The position numbers and the translations under genes are program-made. A stretch of DNA of 64,000 nt from the NCBI RefSeq assembly GCF_007644035.1, contig NZ_VMTV02000577.1, positions 62,001 through 126,000 of the forward strand. The letters run 5' to 3'. Positions 51,979-64,000 of the stretch are shown here, in pieces (within the stretch, counting starts at the first letter, position 1; the number at the start of each line of letters is the position of its first letter). This DNA comes from Vogesella mureinivorans. GTDB taxonomy: Bacteria; Pseudomonadota; Gammaproteobacteria; Burkholderiales; Chromobacteriaceae. The notes below the pieces were generated by a model. The model saw only the letters and a list, made by a program, of their open reading frames with translations, did not search any database and was not told where the DNA came from.

Positions 51979-53235
51979 TCAGCGGGCGGCGGTGCTGCCG
52001 TCCTGCCCCAGTTCGACAGCGTAGGACAGGGCCAGGCGGGCAAACTTCAGCGCGTGCGCGGCCTGGTTGCCCATATTGGCCAGCGTGTCGCCGCTGGTGT
52101 GAATATGGGGATTGTAATCGCTAAAGCGCGATTCGAACGGCAATGTTGCCGCATAGCCTTGCTGGTGCCAGGATGCGTGGTCGGAGCAACCGTAGTGGCA
52201 TTTGTCGTAGCCTACCTTCAGCGCAGGCTGGTAGGTGCTGACCAGCTTGGCCACAAAGGCGTTCTGCGCGGCGTTGGTGTAGTCGGTGTACAGGTAGATG
52301 TCTTCGGCGCTGCCTTGCCAGTTGGTCATGTCCAGCTGCAGCACGCCGACCACGTTGGCCTTTTGCTTTTTGTGGCGGGCGGCAATGTCGCCGGAGCCGC
52401 GCAGGCCTACCTCTTCGGCGGCGTAGGCCATGAATTTCAGCGTGCGCTGCGGCTGGTAGTTGGCCGCAGCCAGGACGCGGATCACCTCGGTGAGCGTGGC
52501 CACGCCGCTGGCGTCATCGTCTGCCCCCGGTGCGCGGCTGTTCTCGCTGGTGTTGCCGATGGTGGAATCCAGGTGCGCGCCCAGCACCACGACCTCTGTG
52601 GCTTTGCTGCGCCCCGGTATGGTGACGATCACCGATTTTTGCGGGTAGCCGGCGTGGCTGACCTGCTCTACCTTGATGTCGCTGCGGCGGCTGGCCAGCT
52701 GCTGCCAGTGGCGGTATAGCCAGTTGGCCGCATTCACGCCGTGGCTGGTGGTGTAAAAGCGGTTCTGGTAGGCCGACAGGCTGCCGATGGTGGCCAGCAG
52801 GTTGCTTTCCTGCAGCTGTGGCAGCAACGCGTTGACCCGTGCTTGCTGGCGGAGGGTGTAGTCGGGTGCTGCCACCGGGGCAGCCAGGCTGCTGCGGGCA
52901 CTGGCGGTTACGCTCTGGCGCGCACTGGCCAGGCTGGTATGCACCATATAGCCGCCGCAGTGGCGCTGCTGTTGGTGGATGGCTTCGCTCAGCGCGGGTA
53001 GCAGGCTGTCGTCCACCTGTACCAGGTGCACGGTTTCCGTGCTGGTGGCCAGGCTGCGCTGGCTGGCTTGCAGGCCGCTGTCGTTGCGCAGGCTGTGTTG
53101 TGCGCTGCTCAGGCTGGCGGGTGCCAGCTGCTTTAGCAGGCGGTAGCCATCGTCACCGATGGACAGCCACACCGGGGCGGCGTGGCAGAGGGGGCTGGCC
53201 AGCAGGGTGGCCAGCAGCAGGGGGCGTAGTGTCAT
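51979..53235 (-). CDS. Secreted M28 aminopeptidase (leucine aminopeptidase-like)
   Basis: 418-residue exported zinc aminopeptidase. A signal peptide (MTLRPLLLATLLASPLCHA) and a ~120-residue propeptide-like region precede the M28 domain. The two-zinc ligands are seen in VVLGAHLDST, APGADDDASG, YAAEEVGLRGSG, LQLDMT and NPHIHTSGDT, matching the Vibrio proteolyticus aminopeptidase type. The ATG at 53235 is chosen for AAGG 8 bases upstream; 53250 is an alternative. It lies directly downstream of an M4 protease gene, from which it is separated by a terminator. Confidence 0.9.
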   Translation of the reverse strand: MTLRPLLLATLLASPLCHAAPVWLSIGDDGYRLLKQLAPASLSSAQHSLRNDSGLQASQRSLATSTETVHLVQVDDSLLPALSEAIHQQQRHCGGYMVHTSLASARQSVTASARSSLAAPVAAPDYTLRQQARVNALLPQLQESNLLATIGSLSAYQNRFYTTSHGVNAANWLYRHWQQLASRRSDIKVEQVSHAGYPQKSVIVTIPGRSKATEVVVLGAHLDSTIGNTSENSRAPGADDDASGVATLTEVIRVLAAANYQPQRTLKFMAYAAEEVGLRGSGDIAARHKKQKANVVGVLQLDMTNWQGSAEDIYLYTDYTNAAQNAFVAKLVSTYQPALKVGYDKCHYGCSDHASWHQQGYAATLPFESRFSDYNPHIHTSGDTLANMGNQAAHALKFARLALSYAVELGQDGSTAAR

Positions 53236-53260
53236 GGCGTGTACCTTCATGTATGGGCGC

Positions 53261-53292
53261 AAAAAAACCGGCACCGCACAGCGGTACCGGTT
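53261..53292 (-). terminator. Terminator after the M4 protease gene
   Basis: Stem AACCGGTACCGC with GCGGTGCCGGTT (one mismatch) and seven U on the minus strand, just after the protease stop. Confidence 0.88.
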
Positions 53293-53304
53293 GCCGGTGG
53301 CGGC

Positions 53305-55122
<1,818 letters not shown>

Positions 55123-55764
55123 TCAGGGTGCCAGGCGGCTGCGTGCCCAGCTGGCGTCGGCGGCCAGCGTGTACAGCACGCGGTCGTGCAGGCGGCTGGG
55201 GCGGCCCTGCCAGAACTCGATGCGGTCCGGCACGATGGCGTAGCCGCCCCAGTGCGGCGGGCGCGGTACCGACAGCGGGTGTTTCAGGCCAAAGCTGGCT
55301 GCGCGGGTAACCAGCACGGTTTTGCTGTCGATTTCGCTGCTTTGCTCGCTGGCCCAGGCGCCGATGCGGCTGGTGTAGGGGCGGCTGGCAAAGTAGGCGT
55401 CGGACACCTCGGGCGCAACCTGCGCCACGCGGCCTTCTATGCGCACCTGGCGCTCCAGCTCGGGCCAGAAGAAGGTCACGGCAATATACGGGTTGGCCGC
55501 CAGCTGGCGGCCCTTGCGGCTAAGGTAGTTGGTATAGAACACCAGTTGGCCGTTTTCCACGCCCTTGAGCAGCACGATGCGCGCCGACGGCCGCCCGCTG
55601 TCGTCCACGGTGGCAATGTGCATGGCGGTGGGTTCGTGCACCTGCGAGGCAATGGCTTCGTTCAGCCACACTTCAAACTGGGCGACTGCGTCGGGCAGGC
55701 AGTCATCGGGGGACAGTTCTTTCTTGCTGTATTCGAGGCGGATATCGGCGAGGTTCAGCGACAT
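55123..55764 (-). CDS. pdxH: Pyridoxamine 5'-phosphate oxidase
   Basis: FMN enzyme making pyridoxal phosphate in vitamin B6 synthesis and salvage. 213 residues. FMN- and substrate-binding segments are visible: [78 protein letters not shown] and the final RLAP. Single-gene unit. Confidence 0.97.
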   Translation of the reverse strand: MSLNLADIRLEYSKKELSPDDCLPDAVAQFEVWLNEAIASQVHEPTAMHIATVDDSGRPSARIVLLKGVENGQLVFYTNYLSRKGRQLAANPYIAVTFFWPELERQVRIEGRVAQVAPEVSDAYFASRPYTSRIGAWASEQSSEIDSKTVLVTRAASFGLKHPLSVPRPPHWGGYAIVPDRIEFWQGRPSRLHDRVLYTLAADASWARSRLAP

Positions 55765-55819
55765 GGTCGGGCTCCACAAGCATGGGGGCGGCATTGGCGC
55801 CGCAAGGGGTTGGCCGCCA

Positions 55820-57936
<2,117 letters not shown>

Positions 57937-57947
57937 ATCACCGCCAT

Positions 57948-57970
57948 GCGGCCAACCCCACGTTGGCCGC
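57948..57970. repeat. Inverted 10-mer pair between frmA and fghA
   Basis: GCGGCCAAC (57948-57956) and GTTGGCCGC (57962-57970) are exact complements around a 5-base loop. The first is part of an exact TGCGGCCAAC at 57947. Confidence 0.9.
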
Positions 57971-57985
57971 CGTCAGGAAACCACC

Positions 57986-58831
57986 ATGACCATCGAACAG
58001 ATCAGCTGCAACCGCAGCTTTGGCGGCGAGCACCGCCAGTACACCCACGCCTCGGCCGTGCTGGGCTGCAGCATGCGCTTTGCCGTGTACCTGCCGCCTG
58101 CCGCGCTGGCCGGCGCACGCGTGCCGCTGCTGTACTGGCTGTCCGGCCTGACCTGCAGCGACGAAAACTTCATGCAAAAAGCCGGCGCGCAGCGCGTGGC
58201 CGCCGAGCTGGGCATGGCCATTGTGGCGCCGGATACCAGCCCGCGTGGCGAGGGCGTCGCCGACGACCCGGCCTACGACCTGGGTCAGGGCGCGGGCTTT
58301 TACCTGAACGCCACGCAGGCACCGTGGGCCGCGCACTACCGCATGTACGACTACATCAGCCAGGAGCTGCCCGCGCTGCTGGCGGCCCATTTTGACTTTG
58401 GCCCCGCCGCCATTGCCGGCCACAGCATGGGCGGCCACGGCGCGCTGCTGTGCGCACTGAAACGGCCGCAGGATTATGTATCGGTGTCCGCGTTCAGCCC
58501 CATTGCCAACCCGGTGAACGTACCGTGGGGGCAGAAGGCGTTTACCGCCTACCTGGGCGACGACAGCACCGCCTGGCAGGCGTGGGACGCCAGTGTGCAG
58601 ATGGCGGCGGCCAACCCGGCCACCGCGCTGCCGTGCCGGGTGGACGTGGGGCTGGCGGATGGTTTTATCGATAGCCAGCTGCAGCCACAAGCGCTGGAAG
58701 CCGCCGCCGCACACAGCGGCTACCCGCTGCAGCTACACCGCCATGAGGGCTACGACCACAGCTACTATTTTGTGGCCAGCTTTATCGAGGCGCAGCTGCG
58801 CTTTCATGCGGCCCATCTGGCGCGTGCCTGA
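57986..58831 (+). CDS. fghA: S-formylglutathione hydrolase
   Basis: Hydrolyses S-formylglutathione to formate and glutathione after FrmA. 281 residues, esterase-D type serine hydrolase. The nucleophile Ser is in AGHSMGGHGALLC; VPLLYWLSGLTCSDENFMQKAG and the C-terminal GYDHSYYFVASFIE hold the oxyanion and catalytic His regions. CAGGAA lies before the ATG. It forms a two-gene operon with frmA. Confidence 0.96.
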   Translation: MTIEQISCNRSFGGEHRQYTHASAVLGCSMRFAVYLPPAALAGARVPLLYWLSGLTCSDENFMQKAGAQRVAAELGMAIVAPDTSPRGEGVADDPAYDLGQGAGFYLNATQAPWAAHYRMYDYISQELPALLAAHFDFGPAAIAGHSMGGHGALLCALKRPQDYVSVSAFSPIANPVNVPWGQKAFTAYLGDDSTAWQAWDASVQMAAANPATALPCRVDVGLADGFIDSQLQPQALEAAAAHSGYPLQLHRHEGYDHSYYFVASFIEAQLRFHAAHLARA

Positions 58832-58849
58832 GTTTTCCTGCCATGTTTT

Positions 58850-58875
58850 GGCCACGATCAACGCTGATCGTGGCC
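58850..58875 (+). terminator. Hairpin after fghA
   Basis: Stem GGCCACGATCA/TGATCGTGGCC (11 bp) with a 4-base loop, 18 bases after the stop. No T run on the plus strand, so it may be weak or bidirectional. Confidence 0.65.
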
Positions 58876-58946
58876 AGCCGCGCTGCCCCGCGCCGGGTTT
58901 TCGGCTAGAATAGCCCGTTTCCCAAAGCGGATTTTCCCTCGCCACC

Positions 58947-60200
58947 ATGCAGCTGGTAGCCATCGGACTCAACCACCACACCGCGCCCTTGTCGATACGC
59001 GAGCGGCTGGCCTTTCCTGCAGAAACCCTGCCGGATGCGCTGGCGCAGCTGGTGGATTCGCAAGCCGCGCGGGAAGCCACCATTGTGTCCACCTGTAACC
59101 GCACCGAGCTGTACTGCGCCACGCAGCGCCCGGAAGACGCCCTGCGCTGGCTGGCCGGCTACCACGGCCTGACGCTGGACGAAGTGCGGCCCTACCTGTA
59201 CCTGTTGGATGCGCCGGAAACCGCCCGCCATGCCTTCCGCGTGGCCTCGGGCCTGGACTCTATGGTGCTGGGCGAAACGCAGATCCTGGGCCAGATCAAG
59301 GACGCAGTACGCGTAGCCGAGCGCGCCGGTACGCTGGGCAGCCTGCTGAACGGCCTGTTCCAGAAAACCTTCTCGGTGGCGAAAGACGTACGCAGCCAGA
59401 CGGCGGTGGGCGCCAGCTCGGTGTCCATGGCCGCCGCGGGTGTGAAGCTGGCCGAGCAGATTTTTGCCAGCGTGGCCGGGCTGAACGTGCTGTTTATCGG
59501 TGCTGGCGAGATGATCGAGCTGGTAGCCACCCATTTTGCTGCCCGCCAGCCGGCGCAAATCACCGTGGCCAACCGTACGCTGGAGCGCGGCCAACGCCTG
59601 GCAGAGCAGTTCGGTGGTAACGCCATTACCCTGTCCGAGCTGCCAGACCAGCTGCAGCGCTACGATGTGGTGGTCAGCTCCACCGCCAGCCAGCTGCCGA
59701 TTATCGGTAAAGGCATGGTAGAGCGCGCCATCAAGGCACGTCGCCACCGCCCCATCTTCATGCTGGACCTGGCCGTACCGCGCGATATCGAGGCCGAAGT
59801 TGGCCGCATGGACGACGTGTACCTGTACACCGTGGACGATATCGCCGGCATCGTGGAAGTAGGCCACCAGGCACGCAACCAGGCGGCAGAAGAGGCCGAG
59901 CTGATCATTGGCCACCGCGTTGCCGAATTCACCGACTGGCTGAAACGCCGCGAGTCGGTACCGCTGATCCGCGCCCTGCGCGACGAAAGCGAGCGTATTC
60001 GCCGCCACGCACTGGAGGCAGCCATGAAACAGCTGTCGCGTGGCGACAACCCCGAAAAAGTGCTGGAAGCCCTGTCGCTACAGCTCACCAACAAACTGAT
60101 GCACCCGCCGACGCAGGCGCTGTCTAGCGGCAGCGGCGCGGCGCACGACGCGCAGGTCGAGCTGATCGCGCGTTTGTATCGCTTACACCCGGAGCAGTAA
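58947..60200 (+). CDS. hemA: Glutamyl-tRNA reductase
   Basis: First committed step of tetrapyrrole synthesis by the C5 pathway: reduces glutamyl-tRNA to glutamate-1-semialdehyde. 417 residues. Catalytic Cys50 in [21 protein letters not shown] at the start, [13 protein letters not shown], and the NADPH fold [16 protein letters not shown] are intact. Its stop overlaps the prfA start (TAATG), the standard hemA-prfA pairing of proteobacteria. Confidence 0.98.
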   Translation: MQLVAIGLNHHTAPLSIRERLAFPAETLPDALAQLVDSQAAREATIVSTCNRTELYCATQRPEDALRWLAGYHGLTLDEVRPYLYLLDAPETARHAFRVASGLDSMVLGETQILGQIKDAVRVAERAGTLGSLLNGLFQKTFSVAKDVRSQTAVGASSVSMAAAGVKLAEQIFASVAGLNVLFIGAGEMIELVATHFAARQPAQITVANRTLERGQRLAEQFGGNAITLSELPDQLQRYDVVVSSTASQLPIIGKGMVERAIKARRHRPIFMLDLAVPRDIEAEVGRMDDVYLYTVDDIAGIVEVGHQARNQAAEEAELIIGHRVAEFTDWLKRRESVPLIRALRDESERIRRHALEAAMKQLSRGDNPEKVLEALSLQLTNKLMHPPTQALSSGSGAAHDAQVELIARLYRLHPEQ

Positions 60201-61276
60201 TGAAACCGTCGATCGCGGCCAAACTCGCCCAGCTGGTAGAACGGCTGGAAGAGGTTACCCACCTGCTGGCAGCAGAAAACGCCACGTCCAATATGGATGC
60301 CTTCCGCAAGCTCACGCGCGAGCACGCCGAGCTGACCCCGGTGGTAGAGGCGTTCAACGCCTACCGCCAGTGCGAAGCCGACGTGGCTACCGCCAGCGAG
60401 CTGCTGGACGACCCGGACATGAAAGAGTTTGCTCAGGAAGAAATCGCGTCAGCCAAAGATAAGCTCGCCGCGCTGGACGTGGAGCTGCAAAAGCTGCTGC
60501 TGCCCAAAGACCCGAACGACGACAAGAACATCTTCCTGGAAATTCGCGCCGGCACTGGCGGCGATGAGGCCGCACTGTTTGCCGGCGACCTGCTGCGTAT
60601 GTACACCCGCTTTGCCGAGCGTAACCGCTGGCAGGCCGAGATCGTGTCTGCCAGCGAGTCTGACCTGGGCGGCTACAAAGAGGTGATCGTGCGCCTGATC
60701 GGCCAGGGCGCTTACTCGCGCCTGAAGTTCGAATCCGGCGGCCACCGTGTGCAGCGCGTGCCCGCTACCGAAACCCAGGGCCGCATCCACACCAGTGCCT
60801 GCACTGTGGCGGTAATGCCCGAGGCCGACGAGATCGCCGAGGTGGTGCTGAACCCGGCCGACCTGCGTATCGATACCTACCGTGCCAGCGGCGCGGGTGG
60901 CCAGCACATCAACAAAACCGACTCTGCGGTGCGCATTACCCACTTGCCCACCGGCATTGTGGCCGAGTGCCAGGACGGCCGCTCGCAGCACGCCAACAAA
61001 GCCAGCGCCATGCAGGTGTTGGCCGCACGTATCTACGATATCCAGCTGCGCGAGAAAAACCAGAAGGAAGCGGCCGAGCGCAAGAGCCTGATCGGCTCCG
61101 GCGACCGCTCCGAGCGCATTCGTACTTACAACTACCCGCAAGGCCGCATTACCGACCACCGCATCAACCTGACGCTGTACAAGCTGGACTACGCCATGGA
61201 CGGCGACCTGTACGAGCTGACCGACGCGCTGGTGGCCGAGCAACAGGCCGAGCTACTGGCCCAGCTGGCCGAGTAA
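60200..61276 (+). CDS. prfA: Peptide chain release factor 1
   Basis: Terminates translation at UAG and UAA. 358 residues. The peptidyl-tRNA hydrolysis motif GGQ lies in [20 protein letters not shown]; the [20 protein letters not shown] region and [17 protein letters not shown] are typical of RF1. One base overlap with hemA. A GTTGGCCGCA motif at 61018 encodes Leu-Ala-Ala. Confidence 0.98.
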   Translation: MKPSIAAKLAQLVERLEEVTHLLAAENATSNMDAFRKLTREHAELTPVVEAFNAYRQCEADVATASELLDDPDMKEFAQEEIASAKDKLAALDVELQKLLLPKDPNDDKNIFLEIRAGTGGDEAALFAGDLLRMYTRFAERNRWQAEIVSASESDLGGYKEVIVRLIGQGAYSRLKFESGGHRVQRVPATETQGRIHTSACTVAVMPEADEIAEVVLNPADLRIDTYRASGAGGQHINKTDSAVRITHLPTGIVAECQDGRSQHANKASAMQVLAARIYDIQLREKNQKEAAERKSLIGSGDRSERIRTYNYPQGRITDHRINLTLYKLDYAMDGDLYELTDALVAEQQAELLAQLAE

Positions 61277-61309
61277 GGCCCCGCGGCCAACAAGCCGCTA
61301 CGGTAAACA

Positions 61310-61350
61310 AAACACCCCTTTGCGCCCGGCGCACAGGGGTGTTTGTTTTG
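61310..61350 (+). terminator. Terminator of hemA-prfA
   Basis: Stem AAACACCCCT (61310-61319) / AGGGGTGTTT (61335-61344) with an inner TGCGCC/GGCGCA hairpin, followed by a T-rich tail (GTTTTG). Confidence 0.85.
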
Positions 61351-61448
61351 TGGAGCGTGCAGCATGCAGGATGCACAGCGGTATCCATGTGGCAGCCAGG
61401 GTACAGCAGGGCGGTTTTATGGTGTACTTACCTGTTTGAGATTGTTTT

Positions 61449-61472
61449 TCAATATATTTAAGAATATATTGA
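61449..61472. promoter_or_regulatory. AT palindrome upstream of the DUF2892 gene, ArsR-type operator candidate
   Basis: TCAATATATT-TAAG-AATATATTGA is a perfect 10-bp inverted repeat with a 4-base centre, 27 bases before the start. AT-rich palindromes of this kind are bound by ArsR-family sulfide/thiol sensors (BigR, YgaV) that control DUF2892 genes elsewhere. No such regulator is in the window. Confidence 0.6.
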
Positions 61473-61499
61473 ATAATATTTCATCAACAGGTGGCCATC

Positions 61500-61703
61500 A
61501 TGTTTCAACGCAATATCGGTAGTACAGAACGCGTCATCCGCATCGTCGCCGGCCTGGGCATTACTGCCCTGGCTTTTGTCGGTCCACAAACCCCGTGGGC
61601 GCTGCTGGGCTTGGTGCCGCTGGCCACCGGCCTGATGGGCTGGTGCCCACCTTATGCCCTCTTTGGCATCAACACCTGCAAGGTGCCTGCCAAGCAGGAC
61701 TAA
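61500..61703 (+). CDS. DUF2892 small membrane protein
   Basis: 67 residues: MFQRNIGSTERVIRIVAGLGITALAFVGP, then a second hydrophobic stretch WALLGLVPLATGLMGWCPPYALFGINTC. Two membrane helices with Cys in WCPPY and NTC, the pattern of the membrane half of YgaP-like proteins, usually linked to sulfur transfer. The role of the stand-alone form is unknown. It has its own palindromic operator candidate and a terminator, so it is transcribed alone. Confidence 0.88.
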   Translation: MFQRNIGSTERVIRIVAGLGITALAFVGPQTPWALLGLVPLATGLMGWCPPYALFGINTCKVPAKQD

Positions 61704-61721
61704 GCCGAGTGCGGCAATAAA

Positions 61722-61753
61722 AAAACGCGAGGCAGATGCCTCGCGTTTTGTTT
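61722..61753. terminator. Bidirectional terminator between DUF2892 and rlpA
   Basis: Stem AAAACGCGAGGC/GCCTCGCGTTTT (12 bp) with an AGAT loop and A/T tracts on both sides, serving two convergent genes. Confidence 0.93.
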
Positions 61754-61769
61754 GTCGCCAGCTACCAGC

Positions 61770-62630
61770 CTAGCGGGTAATCACCGGTGGTACATCCAAC
61801 GCCAGGGCGGCCTGGATGGCATCGTCGTCTTCATGGAAGGGGCCGATGCGAACACGGTACAAACCCTGCTGGTTCACGATGGCCAGCTTGTCGTTATAGC
61901 TGCTGGCTTCCTCGCGAATCAGCTGCTTGAGCTGTGCTTCTGCAGTAGCCAGGCGGTCGTAAGCGCCCAGTTGCAGAAAGTAGGGCTCGCCGTTGTTGCT
62001 CGGCTTTTGCAGGGCTGCCGGCTTGGTGGCAATGCGGTCACTGCCTTCTACCGGAAACACGCGCTCTACCACGACGCTGCCAAAACCGCTACGCACGATA
62101 TTCAGCTTATGGGCTGCGGCGTAGCTCAGATCCATCAGACGGCTCTTGTGGAACGGGCCGCGGTCGTTAATGCGCACAATGACGGATTCGCCATTCTTCA
62201 CATTGGTTACCCGGGCATAGCTCGGGATGGGCAGCGTGGGGTGCGCTGCCGTCATGGCGAACATGTCGTAGCGCTCGCCAGAACTGGTCTTGCGACCATG
62301 AAACTGCTTGCCGTACCACGAGGCCTTGCCAGTCTGGCGATAAGGCTTCTCGGATCGGTCCGGGCGGAAACTCATGCCCAGCGCCGAGTACGGTTTGTTG
62401 GCCGAAGCAATCAGCGGTTCCGATTGCGGGATGGCATCTGGCACCAGGTCCAGATTGACCGGAATCCGGTCAGCCGGGCCGTCATTCTGGAAATAAGCCC
62501 CAGTATTGCTGCCCGGTTTCTTCACATTGGCTTTGGCAGACTGCGTCGCAGTTGCCGGCCTGACAGTGGTACAAGCTACCAGAAAAATGCTGGCACACAC
62601 GAGCCACAGCCATCGGTAAAAAGGTTTCAT
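61770..62630 (-). CDS. rlpA: Septal ring lytic transglycosylase RlpA
   Basis: 286-residue outer-membrane lipoprotein acting on denuded septal peptidoglycan. Lipobox LVAC (Cys20); the double-psi beta-barrel at about 100-195 holds GKASWYGKQFHGRKTSSGERYDMFAMTAAHPTLP and VRINDRGPFHKSRLMDLSYAAAHKL. A C-terminal SPOR domain at about 215-286 (YFLQLGAYDRLATAEAQLKQL) binds denuded glycans at the division site. The catalytic Glu and Asp positions are kept. Confidence 0.95.
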   Translation of the reverse strand: MKPFYRWLWLVCASIFLVACTTVRPATATQSAKANVKKPGSNTGAYFQNDGPADRIPVNLDLVPDAIPQSEPLIASANKPYSALGMSFRPDRSEKPYRQTGKASWYGKQFHGRKTSSGERYDMFAMTAAHPTLPIPSYARVTNVKNGESVIVRINDRGPFHKSRLMDLSYAAAHKLNIVRSGFGSVVVERVFPVEGSDRIATKPAALQKPSNNGEPYFLQLGAYDRLATAEAQLKQLIREEASSYNDKLAIVNQQGLYRVRIGPFHEDDDAIQAALALDVPPVITR

Positions 62631-62666
62631 GACCTCTCCTTATGCTGTTGTGCCAACCGTGAATTG

Positions 62667-63131
62667 CTAAATCCCCCCGGCAAAACCATGCTGGCGCCAG
62701 GCTTCGAATACGAGCACGGCGACGGCGTTGGAGAGATTCAAGCTGCGCGATTCGGGCTGCATGGGCAGCCTAACCCGCTGTTCCGTCGGCAGGGTTGCCA
62801 GAATATCTGCTGGCAAGCCGCGGGATTCGGGGCCGAAAAGCAACACATCGCCGGGATGGAAGGCGATGTGGTCGTGCCGCGTGGCACCTTTGGTGGTGGC
62901 AGCAAAGATTCTGCGGCCAGCCAGGTGGGCCAGACAGGCTTCCCAGTTCTCGTGAACCACCATGCGTGCGTACTCGTGATAATCGAGACCGGCACGCTTC
63001 AGTTTGGCGTCCTCAAGCGGAAAACCCAGCGGTTTGACCAAGTGCAATTCACAGCCGGTGTTGGCACAGAGTCGAATAATATTGCCTGTATTAGGCGGTA
63101 TTTCCGGCTGGTAGAGAACAACGGTAAACAT
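62667..63131 (-). CDS. trmL: tRNA (cytidine/uridine-34-2'-O)-methyltransferase TrmL
   Basis: 154-residue SPOUT-family enzyme that 2'-O-methylates the wobble base of tRNA-Leu. The knot motifs [24 protein letters not shown] and [26 protein letters not shown] are complete. The ATG at 63131 starts the conserved [17 protein letters not shown]. comF lies upstream on the same strand with a ~39-base gap. Confidence 0.96.
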   Translation of the reverse strand: MFTVVLYQPEIPPNTGNIIRLCANTGCELHLVKPLGFPLEDAKLKRAGLDYHEYARMVVHENWEACLAHLAGRRIFAATTKGATRHDHIAFHPGDVLLFGPESRGLPADILATLPTEQRVRLPMQPESRSLNLSNAVAVLVFEAWRQHGFAGGI

Positions 63132-63169
63132 CGTTGCGGGTCGAATATTCCAATGAATCAACAGGTTGG

Positions 63170-63898
63170 TCAAGCTTGACGAGCAATGGCCCTGGCCAGC
63201 ACCCAGGCATCTACCTGTTTTGCCCCTGATTTTCTCAGGGTTTTGGCCAGGGAATGCAGGGTGGCGCCGGTGCTGGCGACATCGTCCACAATGGCAATGT
63301 GAAGCCCGTCACAGCGGCGTTTTACGCCGAATGCATCGCGCACATTCTTCAGCCTTTCGCGGCGGTTCAGATTGGCTTGCTGCGCTGTGTTGCGTTTGCG
63401 CCAACACAGCTGGTCGTCAAATCGGACGCGCATTGTATCAGCCAGCGCGCGCGCCAGGGCATCGGGCAGGTTAAAGCCCCGCTCGTGTAGCCTGGCCGCC
63501 GCCAGCGGTACAGGGATGATCAAGTCTGGCAGCGGGCGTTCTGCGCCGCACGGCAGGCGTGCCAGGGCTTGTGGCATCAGGCTGGCCAACACGCCTTGCA
63601 GCGCGGGGGCCGGGGCGTATTTGCAGCGTCTGATCAGGCCTTCCAGCGGGTAGTCGTAATCGTAGGCGCTATACAGGTGGGCGAAGGCGGGGTGCTTGCC
63701 CTGGCAGTCGCCGCAGGGGGCCTGGGCACTGGCGGCGGGGGCCTGGCATATCGGGCAGCGATGGCCCAGGCGCCACGGCAGCTGCTGGCGGCAGGGTGGG
63801 CATAAGCCGTGGCGGGTGGCACGTTGGCCGCATAGTTGGCAGTGCTGCTCAAATAATGGGCAGCTGTCAATTATGTGTCTGCACAGGTTTGACAGCAT
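63170..63898 (-). CDS. comF: ComF-family phosphoribosyltransferase-like competence protein
   Basis: 242 residues. N-terminal zinc-finger-like cysteines (CQLCG, CPPC, CPIC, CGDC) and a C-terminal phosphoribosyltransferase fold with the PRPP loop [22 protein letters not shown]. ComF is required for natural transformation in several bacteria and helps process incoming single-stranded DNA. It carries an exact GTTGGCCGCA at 63823. Its presence fits a DNA-uptake reading of the 10-mer, though ComF-like proteins are widespread. Confidence 0.92.
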   Translation of the reverse strand: MLSNLCRHIIDSCPLFEQHCQLCGQRATRHGLCPPCRQQLPWRLGHRCPICQAPAASAQAPCGDCQGKHPAFAHLYSAYDYDYPLEGLIRRCKYAPAPALQGVLASLMPQALARLPCGAERPLPDLIIPVPLAAARLHERGFNLPDALARALADTMRVRFDDQLCWRKRNTAQQANLNRRERLKNVRDAFGVKRRCDGLHIAIVDDVASTGATLHSLAKTLRKSGAKQVDAWVLARAIARQA

Positions 63899-63958
63899 GG
63901 GCCGGCTCCCGCAAGATTCGTTTCATGTTTTTACTCTAATGACGAGCGATTGCCCACC

Positions 63959-64000
63959 ATGAGCCAGGCCACCATCCAATTTACCCGCCCAGCTACGCTG
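63959..64000 (+). CDS. Start of a divergent gene, truncated by the window edge
   Basis: An ATG at 63959 opens a frame (MSQATIQFTRPATL) that runs off the window end. It is divergent from comF with a 60-base gap. Only 14 codons are visible, so no function is assigned. Confidence 0.5.
   Translation, partial: MSQATIQFTRPATL

Overview
The window is a high-GC (roughly 64% by eye) chromosomal segment of a betaproteobacterium. The proteins (HexR-controlled Entner-Doudoroff cluster, RmlBDAC, TolQ, RlpA, ComF next to TrmL, HemA-PrfA) fit a Neisseriales/Chromobacteriaceae-type organism (Chromobacterium, Aquitalea, Vogesella and relatives). That placement is inference from gene content and protein style. 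No rRNA, tRNA, prophage, transposase or CRISPR array was seen. Coding density is high and the genes look vertically inherited.

Layout. 0-5.8 kb: the 3' part of purD, a periplasmic solute-binding protein, tsaC, a tolQ without its usual partners, a nucleosidase, a YgjP-like metallo-hydrolase, then a repeat-rich gap and a small lipoprotein. 5.9-14.6 kb: a complete glucose-6-phosphate/Entner-Doudoroff block. pgi, hexR, glk, pgl and zwf lie on the minus strand, divergent from edd-eda, with two HexR-like operators in the zwf/edd gap. 14.8-18.3 kb: rmlBDAC for dTDP-L-rhamnose. 18.4-26.1 kb: a two-component system followed by a glucose-type ABC transporter and an aldo/keto reductase. The segment 5.9-26 kb therefore holds sugar sensing, uptake, phosphorylation and catabolism together. 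26.4-30.0 kb: kynB, an amino-acid permease and alaC. 30.0-30.5 kb: a second copy of the structured repeat. 30.6-47.4 kb: a GFA protein, ogt, a periplasmic amino-acid racemase, a small Gly/Ser/Val-rich protein, HDOD, an RNase II-like exonuclease, three c-di-GMP proteins, a GlpR-like repressor, a Tsx-like channel, an alkyltransferase-like protein, a metallo-beta-lactamase-fold hydrolase, a methyltransferase, a LysR regulator and dsdA. 47.4-56.7 kb: a GIY-YIG protein, a trans-sulfuration enzyme, a PEBP-like protein, AraC, GNAT, DUF1456, two secreted metallopeptidases, pdxH and LysR. 56.8-58.8 kb: frmA-fghA for formaldehyde detoxification. 58.9-64 kb: hemA-prfA, a DUF2892 membrane protein, rlpA, trmL, comF and the first codons of a divergent gene.

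The most striking signal is not a gene. The 10-mer GTTGGCCGCA (or its complement TGCGGCCAAC) occurs 47 times by hand count, against well under one expected. It is spread about every 1.4 kb, balanced between strands, enriched between genes, and often paired as inverted repeats that make hairpins after genes. This is the behaviour of DNA uptake sequences in Neisseriaceae, but the motif differs from the DUS dialects I know. A second unusual layer is a ~300 bp intergenic repeat (4.75 and 30.18 kb) whose arms show compensatory base changes. The first copy sits between a gene's true 3' end and a duplicated 45-bp copy of that end.
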